NCBI RefSeq assembly: GCF_000503055.1
Contig: NZ_AYVY01000005.1
Location: 144,414 to 193,843, forward strand
Direction of reading: 5' to 3'
Length of the DNA stretch: 49,430 bases
From: Mesorhizobium sp. LSHC420B00
Lineage (GTDB): Bacteria > Pseudomonadota > Alphaproteobacteria > Rhizobiales > Rhizobiaceae
Within the stretch, counting starts at the first letter, position 1; every line of letters starts with the position of its first letter. The notes beneath the pieces are model-generated. The model saw only the letters and a program-made list of their open reading frames with translations, made no database searches and had not been told where the DNA came from. This document shows positions 43,318 to 49,430 of this stretch, piece after piece. Both the position numbers and the translations under genes were made by a program.

Positions 43318-44366
43318 GACTGCCTCCCGGCTTGCATGACACGTACACGCCCTTCGAGGTAATTGCGCAGCACGTCGGACTCGACCGCTATGACGATGAC
43401 CACGCCGATGACGATGAGCTGGAAAAAGACGTTGACGTTGAGCAGGTTGAGCGCGTTGCGGATAACGCCGATCATTATGGCGCCGATCAAGGCATGGCCG
43501 AGGTGGCCGCGACCACCAAGAAAGCTGGCGCCGCCAATGATCACCGCCGCGATCGTATCCAGTTCCAGCAGATTGCCGAAGAGCGGCGAACCGGCGTCGG
43601 TGCGGCCGGCAAGGATGACTGAACCGATGCCGGCGCACAGCCCTGAGATGACATAGACGGAAACCAGGACCCAGGACACGGGAATACCCATGCGCAACGC
43701 AGCGTCGGGCCGGCCGCCAACCGCATAAATCCAGCGCCCCCAGACCATGGTTTTAGCCATGACGAAAAGCACCGCGGCAACGCCGGCAACAACGAAAATC
43801 GATCCAGGCAGACCCCAGACCGCGTCGCGGCCAAGCGCATCGATCGAATCCGGCATGCCAGGGATGGCGCGGCCATCGGCCAGTTGCAGCGCCAACCCCT
43901 TGGCGATGCTCAATGTTGCCAGCGTGATGATGAAAGGATGCGGCAGTCGGCCGAAGACATAGAAGAGCCCGTTGATCGCGCCGACCGCGGCACCGCAGCC
44001 AACCATCACCGCGATCACAACGATGGCGGGGGCGCCAGCATGAAAGCTCAGCGCGCCAACGACGGAAGCCAGCGCAAGGTTCGAGCCGACGGAGAGATCG
44101 ATGCCGCGTGTCAGGATGACCAGATGCTGGCCCATCGCCACAACCGAGATGACGGCCGTCTGGGCGAGGATGTTGCTGAGATTGCGTCCTGTCAGGAAAT
44201 AGGGTGACAGAAAGCTGAGGACGGCGACCAGCAGCACCAGGATGACGACCGGACCAGCGCTCAGCAGCATCAGGCCAAGCGCAAGGCCGGGGACGGCTTC
44301 TGACTTCCTGGATGCCGGCAACGCGGCCTCGCCGACAGTCGTGCCGGTGTTTCCCGTTTCAGGCAA
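43314..44366 (-). CDS. Ribose-type ABC transporter permease
   Basis: The protein is 350 aa if started at TTG 44366, which has the strong site GGGAGGGG just upstream; a TTG at 44408 lacks one. RbsC-like, with 8-10 hydrophobic segments, ILTRGIDLSVGSNLALASVVGAL and LDTIAAVIIGGASFLGGRGHLGHALIGAIMIG, the latter being the ATPase-contact motif. First gene of the importer operon. A long inverted repeat lies about 70 bases upstream, shared with the divergent GntR gene. Confidence 0.9.
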   Translation of the reverse strand: MPETGNTGTTVGEAALPASRKSEAVPGLALGLMLLSAGPVVILVLLVAVLSFLSPYFLTGRNLSNILAQTAVISVVAMGQHLVILTRGIDLSVGSNLALASVVGALSFHAGAPAIVVIAVMVGCGAAVGAINGLFYVFGRLPHPFIITLATLSIAKGLALQLADGRAIPGMPDSIDALGRDAVWGLPGSIFVVAGVAAVLFVMAKTMVWGRWIYAVGGRPDAALRMGIPVSWVLVSVYVISGLCAGIGSVILAGRTDAGSPLFGNLLELDTIAAVIIGGASFLGGRGHLGHALIGAIMIGVIRNALNLLNVNVFFQLIVIGVVIVIAVESDVLRNYLEGRVRVMQAGRQS

Positions 44367-44437
44367 ATTTCCCCTCCCCGCCGCAGCTTGTGCGAGCCGC
44401 GTCGTCAAAAACTCAGTTCGTGTTCAGGTCCTCTTCT

Positions 44438-44488
44438 TATCGATAAAAAACAACTGGTGTAGTCGGGTCAAGTTGTTTTTTATGGATA
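44438..44488. promoter_or_regulatory. Long inverted repeat between the importer and the GntR gene
   Basis: Arms TATCGATAAAAAACAACT (44438-44455) and AGTTGTTTTTTATGGATA (44471-44488) pair over 18 bases with one mismatch, 13 of them contiguous, around a 15-base spacer. It sits in the divergent promoter region upstream of both the permease and the GntR regulator. The arms are far more A/T-rich than their surroundings. Best read as an operator bound by the regulator, possibly with both of its HTH domains. Confidence 0.65.
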
Positions 44489-44532
44489 AAGTTCATGCTA
44501 AAAAGGACAAGGTATTGTTCCAAGGAAATCCG

Positions 44533-45444
44533 ATGAGAACGGACACCGTCTACAAGAAGGCCTTCAATCGAGCTGCAAATATGCTGCGCGACGGACAATT
44601 GGCCGGCGAACTTCCTTCCGAAAATGAGCTTAGACGGCGAATGTGCGTCAGCCGCACAACCGTCCGAAAGGTCCTGCGAGAACTTCTTAACCGCGAACTT
44701 GTCACCGAACGCCACGGCCTCAGAGCGACGGGCCGCGCGGTCGGCGACAACGACTACTATCCGGACGCCGAAACTACGCCTCGCGCCAAGCATGTCGAAC
44801 AGCAGTTCATGGAGTGGATGCTGCGGGGTGACACCAGGCCCGGAACCAGCATCAATGAGCTTGAGCTTGCACGGCAATTCGGTGTTGCGACCAATGGAAT
44901 TCGCGAATTCCTGATCCGCTTCAGCCGGTTTGGACTGATCGAGAAAAGGCCGAATACAGGCTGGCTTTTCAAGGGTTTCACTGAAGACTTTGCACTTGAG
45001 CTCTTCGAGATCCGGGTGATGTTTGAACTGCGTTCGGCACAACTGTTTTCACTGCAGCCGAATAGCTCTCCGCTATGGTCGAAACTCGCCGCGCTCAAGA
45101 TGGCGCATGCCGACCTGCTGGAGCGAATTGAGAGCCGCTTTCACGACTTCTCCGGCCTGGATAATCGGTTCCACCGGCTCATAAACGAGGCATCACCGAA
45201 CCGCTTCATCGATGACTTCTACGACATCATCACGTTCATTTTTCACTACCACTATCAGTGGAACAAGCAGGACGAAAAGCAGCGCAACCTTGCCGCAATC
45301 CACGAACACATTGCCTATATCGATGCGCTTGAGAGCCGCAACTCCACTCGGATTGAGGCAGCCTGCCGAGCGCATCTGGCTTCAGCAAGGGAAACACTGA
45401 TGCGTTCGCTTACGGGATTTGATGAAACGAGCATCAATGCATAA
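44533..45444 (+). CDS. GntR-family regulator with two winged-helix domains and FCD
   Basis: The protein is 303 aa from the ATG at 44533, chosen for AAGGA seven bases upstream; upstream in-frame starts, including 44482, lack such a site. Residues about 5-65 are a GntR winged helix (MLRDGQLAGELPSENELRRR, MCVSRTTVRKVLRELLNREL). Residues about 86-150 look like a second one (ELARQFGVATNGIREFLIRF then SRFGLIEKRPNTGWLF). Residues 153-295 form an FCD-type helical ligand domain with FHDFSGLDNRFHRLIN and late His residues for metal or acid binding. Tandem HTH domains are unusual in this family. The gene is divergent from the ribose-type importer and most likely controls it through the inverted repeat at 44438-44488. 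Confidence 0.85.
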   Translation: MRTDTVYKKAFNRAANMLRDGQLAGELPSENELRRRMCVSRTTVRKVLRELLNRELVTERHGLRATGRAVGDNDYYPDAETTPRAKHVEQQFMEWMLRGDTRPGTSINELELARQFGVATNGIREFLIRFSRFGLIEKRPNTGWLFKGFTEDFALELFEIRVMFELRSAQLFSLQPNSSPLWSKLAALKMAHADLLERIESRFHDFSGLDNRFHRLINEASPNRFIDDFYDIITFIFHYHYQWNKQDEKQRNLAAIHEHIAYIDALESRNSTRIEAACRAHLASARETLMRSLTGFDETSINA

Positions 45445-45540
45445 CGAAAGAGCTTTGAACCTGGGGGGCAAACAGCGCGATGCGGGCGTTTATGATCCGA
45501 AGCCGAATTGCGGTGACAGTACCCTTCCAGAACAGGGGAA

Positions 45541-45566
45541 CCGACGCACCCTTTTGGATGCGTCGG
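45541..45566. terminator. Terminator-like hairpin between convergent genes
   Basis: CCGACGCA (45541-45548) pairs with TGCGTCGG (45559-45566) around a 10-base loop containing TTTT. It lies between the ends of the GntR gene and the DJ-1-like gene, which face each other, so it may serve both. No T-run follows on either side. Confidence 0.5.
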
Positions 45567-45575
45567 AACAAAGGT

Positions 45576-46169
45576 CTACGCGTGGCGGATTTCTGTCCCA
45601 AGCACGTTCAGGCACTCGCGGATAAACGCTGCAAGCGCCGTCCAGCCCTTGGCTGAAACCATCGTGCCGTCGACATATGCCTCCGTTGGAGACAGGTCGA
45701 TATAGGTGCCGCCCGCAAGCGTCACTTCGGGCTCGCATGCCGCCAGTGCGCCGACCTTCTTGCCACGCACGACGCCGTCTACCGCAATCAGGATCTGCAC
45801 GCCGTGGCAGATCGTGAAAATCGGCTTTTTGGTTTCGTGGAAGTGGCGCACCATCGCCTGCACGCGCTTGTCGGTGCGGATGTATTCGGGCCCACGACCG
45901 CCGGCGCAGTACACAGCGTGGTATTGCTCCAGCTGCTTCTCAGCGTCGGAAAAGGTCTTGTTGATCAGCGCATAGTGGCCGAGCTTTTCGGTGTAGGTCT
46001 GATCGCCCTCGAAATCGTGCAGCGATGTTTTGATCAGGTCTCCGGCGCTTTTGTCTGGGCACACAACGTGAACCGTGTGGCCCACCGCTTCCATCGCCTG
46101 CTGGTAGACGAAGATTTCGTATTCCTCGGTGAATTCACCGGTCAGCATCAGGATCTTTTTGCCTGGCAT
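45576..46169 (-). CDS. DJ-1/PfpI-family protein
   Basis: A 197-aa protein of the DJ-1/PfpI (class I glutamine-amidotransferase-like) superfamily. The nucleophile elbow is C121 in KPIFTICHGVQILI with His next to it, E15 is in the GEFTEEYE segment, and CAGGRGPEYIR provides the oxyanion part. Members act as glyoxalase III/deglycases, as peptidases or as redox-sensitive chaperones. The operon is single-gene here. The neighbouring GntR gene reads in the same direction upstream of it. The role is not clear. Confidence 0.85.
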   Translation of the reverse strand: MPGKKILMLTGEFTEEYEIFVYQQAMEAVGHTVHVVCPDKSAGDLIKTSLHDFEGDQTYTEKLGHYALINKTFSDAEKQLEQYHAVYCAGGRGPEYIRTDKRVQAMVRHFHETKKPIFTICHGVQILIAVDGVVRGKKVGALAACEPEVTLAGGTYIDLSPTEAYVDGTMVSAKGWTALAAFIRECLNVLGTEIRHA

Positions 46170-46296
46170 GGTCGTACCTTTCCTGTGACAACGGCCGGGC
46201 GAGACCTGTACTCGCCCGGTGGGTTTGACTTTCTAGAAGGGTGAATCGGGGAAGTATCCTTGGCACTGGCCTGTGATCAAAGACATCGGGACAGTC

Positions 46297-46998
46297 TCAG
46301 TCGAACGCCAGCAACAAACGGTCGCGGGAATGCTCGATATGGCGACGCATCGCCTGCTCGGCAGCGGCAGGATCGGCCGCAGCGAAAGCGGCCAGAATGG
46401 CCTCATGCTCGTCGAGCGCCTCCTCGGTGACGCGCGAATGGAACATCAGGCGAAATATGTGGAAGTGGGTATGCTGGTGCGCCAGCGTCTCGCGCACGAG
46501 TTCGTTGTTGGCGAATTCCATGACCTTGTCATGGAAAATGGCATCCTGGCGGGCGAAGTTGGAATACCTCAGACGCTCGTCCTTGCCTTCACGGCGCGCC
46601 ATGACGCCCGCCGATTCCTGAAGCTGTGCGAGCTTTACCTCGTCCATGAGCGCGGCTGCCTTGGCCGCGCCATGAGGCTCGAGCAGCAGGCGAAGCTCGT
46701 AGAGCTCGTCAAACCGTCGTTTCGTGATCTGCGGCGCAGCGCGGTAACCGATCAGATGCGTCTTCAGCACCAGGCCTTCGCCTTCGAGCCGGCCGAGCGC
46801 CTCGCGGATCGGCGTGTGGGAGACGTTGAATTCCTTGACCAGACTGTCGACCGTGATGCGCGAGCCCGGCGCAATCTTCAGCGACATGAGTTGCGCAAAA
46901 ATCGCTTCGTAGACATCCTCAACCAGGCTGCTGGAGCGCTGGATACGCCCGCCGGCGAGGTTCGCTTCGTCTAGACTGGGTAAGTTCATGGCCTGCAT
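46297..46998 (-). CDS. GntR-family regulator with FCD domain
   Basis: The protein is 233 aa from the ATG at 46998, after AAGAGG. The HTH is SLVEDVYEAIFAQLMSLKIA, ITVDSLVKEFNVSHTPIREALGRLEGEGLV. The FCD domain (FADR C-terminal type) holds ELRLLLEPHGAAKAA, then D-x(3)-H in QDAIFHDKVM and late His residues (HTHFHIFR, MRRHIEHS), the usual metal-acid site. It is divergent from the iron alcohol dehydrogenase and aldehyde dehydrogenase genes. An imperfect palindrome at 47055-47082 lies between them, so it probably regulates that pathway. Confidence 0.9.
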   Translation of the reverse strand: MQAMNLPSLDEANLAGGRIQRSSSLVEDVYEAIFAQLMSLKIAPGSRITVDSLVKEFNVSHTPIREALGRLEGEGLVLKTHLIGYRAAPQITKRRFDELYELRLLLEPHGAAKAAALMDEVKLAQLQESAGVMARREGKDERLRYSNFARQDAIFHDKVMEFANNELVRETLAHQHTHFHIFRLMFHSRVTEEALDEHEAILAAFAAADPAAAEQAMRRHIEHSRDRLLLAFD

Positions 46999-47054
46999 GT
47001 TTTGCCTCTTGACACATTGAGTTGCTAACATGATGCTCCGGCTAATGCAATCCT

Positions 47055-47082
47055 ATATCCTATACGATTTTATAGAGGATAT
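47055..47082. promoter_or_regulatory. Imperfect palindrome, GntR operator candidate
   Basis: ATATCCTATA (47055-47064) and TATAGAGGATAT (47071-47082) are inverse to each other with one extra base. They lie in the 329-base divergent gap between the GntR gene and the alcohol dehydrogenase. The rest of the gap (to 47327) has no gene I can support. Confidence 0.45.
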
Positions 47083-47327
47083 AATTTGAGGCTGTTTCAA
47101 GACAAAGCAATCGTACTTGCGGTGGCCCTGCTGGAGCAGTGGGCCGCCCCCGCGGTCCGGGCTTCCTCACCGTCCGAGCCTGAACGGACCGTCAGCGCTC
47201 CGGGCGATGGTTCAACGCGTCGGAACGCAAGCGTGCTGCAAGTGGGGTTTGACGTCAAACCCAGCCTTTGGGCCGAGTTGAACGGCCTTTCGCATTCCAA
47301 TCCAGACATCATCACAGGATGCAGATA

Positions 47328-48551
47328 ATGAGCCTTTTCGCTGCCATAAGGCTGCCGCGCGAAATCCTCTTCGGGAAGGGCCAACGCCACGTCATTCCGG
47401 TTGTCGCGGCCAGGCTGGGGCGTCGCGTGCTCGTCTGCACCGATGAACGTTTTGCCGCAACGGGCCCGTTTGGAGAGATCGTCGCGGCGCTGCGAGCCAG
47501 CTCGATAGACGTACTGGTGCATGACCGCGTGCTACCCGACGTTCCCCGGGACACCGTTGCCGTCTGCGTCGAGGAAGCACGGAGGTTCGCGCCCGACATG
47601 GTGATCGGCATTGGCGGCGGCAGTTGTCTCGATATGGCCAAATGCGCCGCGTTGCTCATCACTCACGGCGGTCAGCTCCAGGATTACTACGGCGAGTTCA
47701 AGGTGCCCGGCCCGACGCTGCCGCTGATCGCGGTACCGACGACAGCCGGCACGGGCTCTGAAGTGACCCCGGTCGCCGTAATCTCCGATCCGGATCGCAC
47801 CCTGAAAGTCGGCATCTCCAGCCCGTATCTGATCGCGGCCGCGGCCATCTGCGATCCTGAACTGACGATGACATGCCCGCCGGCATTGACGGCGATCGCA
47901 GGCGCCGATGCGCTGACGCATGCAATCGAGGCCTTCACCGCCGTCAGGCGGGGGACCGATCCCGGCCTTCCGCAAAAACATGTCTTTATCGGCAAAACCG
48001 CTTTGACCGATCATTTCGCCGTGCTGGCGATCAAGCTGCTTGGCCGAAGCCTTGAAACGGCATACCGCCAGCCCTCTGACGAGGACGCCCGGGCCGACGT
48101 GATGATGGGTGCATTGGCCGCCGGCTGTGCGTTCGGAACGGCCGGCACAGCGGCAGCGCACGCCGTGCAATACCCGGTTGGCGCGATAACCCACACCCCT
48201 CACGGATTGGGTGTCGCCACCATGCTGCCATACGTCATGAAGTACAACAAAACAGCCGCAGCGACCGAGATGGCCGAGATCGCCAACGCGCTCTGCCTCG
48301 ATGCAAAGGGCTGTACGCCCGAAGAGTTGGCCGACGCGACCATTGGCGAGGTCAGTCGGCTGTTTGGGGCAATCGGGATCACCCCCTCGTTGGCCGAACT
48401 GGGGCTGCCCGCCGATAAGCTCGATTGGACGGCGGAACAAGCGATTGGTATCGAGCGCCTCATCAAGAACAATCCGCGTCCATTCGACTTGGGGTCCATG
48501 CGACGCCTGGTCCAGGCCGCCTTTGATGGCGACCTCGCCAGCATCATGTAA
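47328..48551 (+). CDS. Iron-containing alcohol dehydrogenase
   Basis: The protein is 407 aa from the ATG at 47328, with AGGAT upstream; the frame continues back to 47268 without a better site. Group III dehydrogenase fold: the NAD motif GIGGGSCLDMAKCAAL, then IAVPTTAGTGSEVTPVAVI. Metal ligands lie in DALTHAIEAF, AHAVQYPVGAITHTPHGLGVA (His positions of the Fe site) and nearby. It interconverts an alcohol and an aldehyde or ketone. It is followed after 17 bases by an aldehyde dehydrogenase gene, giving a two-step alcohol-to-acid route. GntR/FCD regulator divergent. Confidence 0.92.
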   Translation: MSLFAAIRLPREILFGKGQRHVIPVVAARLGRRVLVCTDERFAATGPFGEIVAALRASSIDVLVHDRVLPDVPRDTVAVCVEEARRFAPDMVIGIGGGSCLDMAKCAALLITHGGQLQDYYGEFKVPGPTLPLIAVPTTAGTGSEVTPVAVISDPDRTLKVGISSPYLIAAAAICDPELTMTCPPALTAIAGADALTHAIEAFTAVRRGTDPGLPQKHVFIGKTALTDHFAVLAIKLLGRSLETAYRQPSDEDARADVMMGALAAGCAFGTAGTAAAHAVQYPVGAITHTPHGLGVATMLPYVMKYNKTAAATEMAEIANALCLDAKGCTPEELADATIGEVSRLFGAIGITPSLAELGLPADKLDWTAEQAIGIERLIKNNPRPFDLGSMRRLVQAAFDGDLASIM

Positions 48552-48568
48552 CAATCGGGAATATCGAG

Positions 48569-49430
48569 ATGAACACGTTTTCACAGGTTCTGTCGGATGA
48601 TCAGGGCATCAGCGACTTCCACACAATCTCGCACGGGCTGTATATTGGCGGCCAATGGCGCCAGTCCGCGGATGGCAGGGTGATTCCGGTCGTCGATCCT
48701 TCGACCGAGGCTGTCATCGCCGCTGTGCCCGATGCGACCGTGAACGACGCGGCCGCTGCCGTTGACGCCGCTGCCAAGGCAGCCCACGGCTGGCGGACAA
48801 CGTCGCCGCGAAGGCGTTCCGAGATCCTCAGACGCTGCTTTGAACTGATGACGGAACGATCCGAGGCGCTGGCGACTCTCATTGCGCTGGAGAACGGCAA
48901 GGCTCTGCGGGATGCCCGCGGCGAGATCGCTTATGCCGCGGAATTTTTCCGCTGGAATGCCGAGGAGGCCGTTCGCATTACTGGCGAATTCGGTATTGCG
49001 CCTTCCGGCACCAACCGCATCGTGGTCGACTACGAACCGATCGGCATCTGCGTCCTGATCACGCCGTGGAATTTTCCTGCCGCGATGGCGACCCGCAAGA
49101 TCGCGCCAGCACTTGCCGCTGGATGCACGGTGATCTTGAAGCCAGCCAGCGAGACCCCGCTTACCGCCTACGCGCTGGCCGCGCTCTATCAGGACGCAGG
49201 CGTGCCACCGGGGGTGGTCAACGTCCTGACGACCTCCAGTCCCGGCCCTTTGACAGCCGCCATGCTGGCCGACCCGCGAGTGCGCAAGCTCTCCTTCACC
49301 GGTTCGACGGGTGTGGGTCGCGCTCTGCTGGCAGAGGCTGCCAGGCATGTGGTTTCGTGTTCGATGGAACTCGGCGGCAACGCACCGTTCATTGTGTTCG
49401 ACGACGCCGATCTCGAAGCGGCGCTCGATG
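48569..49430 (+). CDS. NAD(P)-dependent aldehyde dehydrogenase, N-terminal part
   Basis: The first 287 codons of a gene cut by the window end, starting MNTFSQVLSDDQGISDFHTI. It has LYIGGQWRQSADGRVIPVVDPST (start of the ALDH fold), ITPWNFPAAMATRKIAPALAAG (N-x-P motif), ILKPASETPLTAYALA, FTGSTGVGRALL and MELGGNAPFIVFDDADLEAA (catalytic Glu). The catalytic Cys lies beyond the window. Succinate-semialdehyde-dehydrogenase-type enzymes look like this, but the aldehyde cannot be specified. It is 17 bases behind the iron alcohol dehydrogenase, so co-transcribed. Confidence 0.93.
   Translation, partial: MNTFSQVLSDDQGISDFHTISHGLYIGGQWRQSADGRVIPVVDPSTEAVIAAVPDATVNDAAAAVDAAAKAAHGWRTTSPRRRSEILRRCFELMTERSEALATLIALENGKALRDARGEIAYAAEFFRWNAEEAVRITGEFGIAPSGTNRIVVDYEPIGICVLITPWNFPAAMATRKIAPALAAGCTVILKPASETPLTAYALAALYQDAGVPPGVVNVLTTSSPGPLTAAMLADPRVRKLSFTGSTGVGRALLAEAARHVVSCSMELGGNAPFIVFDDADLEAALD

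Noticed and set aside
1..49430. tRNA, rRNA, CRISPR, prophage attachment site, replication origin
   Set aside because: None was recognised on reading. A covariance-model tRNA search and a repeat finder were not available and would be decisive.

Overview
The window is high-GC, densely packed DNA that reads like an alphaproteobacterium of the order Hyphomicrobiales, most likely Mesorhizobium or a close relative. This rests on the density of ABC importers with dedicated regulators, a DUF982-type gene of the kind common in rhizobia, and the mix of catabolic islands with IS debris. It is an inference from gene content, not a database match. No rRNA, tRNA or CRISPR array was seen.

Region 1 (1-11106) is the least ordinary part. 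It begins with the tail of an IS256-type transposase. A minus-strand group follows: two large related proteins of unknown function (480 and 588 aa) and a 151-aa protein. Next comes a 1065-aa regulator with a MalT-like ATPase in front and a SARP-type DNA-binding plus BTAD domain at the end. A plus-strand group then encodes two small acidic C2-like proteins and a protein resembling MACPF/cytolysin-type pore formers, split by a frameshift. Four tandem GTAAGC repeats with 11-bp period sit between these genes. They are the expected kind of site for the regulator, so the region looks like a self-regulated effector or toxin-like regulon.

Region 2 (11376-20701) is a compact minus-strand operon: a peptide-type binding protein, two permeases, an amidohydrolase, two ATPases, a RidA protein, a SelA/DgaE-like PLP enzyme and an IclR regulator. 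It looks like uptake and breakdown of an amino-group-bearing compound. Region 3 (21065-25818) has a sugar-type importer lacking its ATPase, a TauD-like dioxygenase and a TetR regulator with a palindromic operator. Region 4 (26124-32292) is mixed: an Lrp regulator divergent from a PLP ammonia-lyase and a GST, a Crp/Fnr regulator, and several decayed genes (isoaspartyl methyltransferase, oligopeptide ATPase, DUF982). It also holds a perfect 20-bp inverted repeat.

Region 5 (32293-39277) is a coherent Amadori-compound (fructosyl-amino acid) unit: LacI regulator, fused permease-ATPase, binding protein, FrlD-like kinase, FrlB-like deglycase and an FAD amine oxidase. Two near-identical LacI-type operators stand at its two promoters. 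Then come a VapBC pair whose toxin lacks its first catalytic Asp, a transporter relic and an internally scrambled alcohol dehydrogenase.

Region 6 (41524-49430) has a ribose-type ABC importer divergent from an unusual tandem-HTH GntR regulator across a long inverted repeat. It also has a DJ-1/PfpI protein, and a GntR/FCD regulator divergent from an iron alcohol dehydrogenase and an aldehyde dehydrogenase that runs off the end. At least five genes carry frameshifts. Three of these are one extra base in a homopolymer, so sequencing error must be weighed against real decay.
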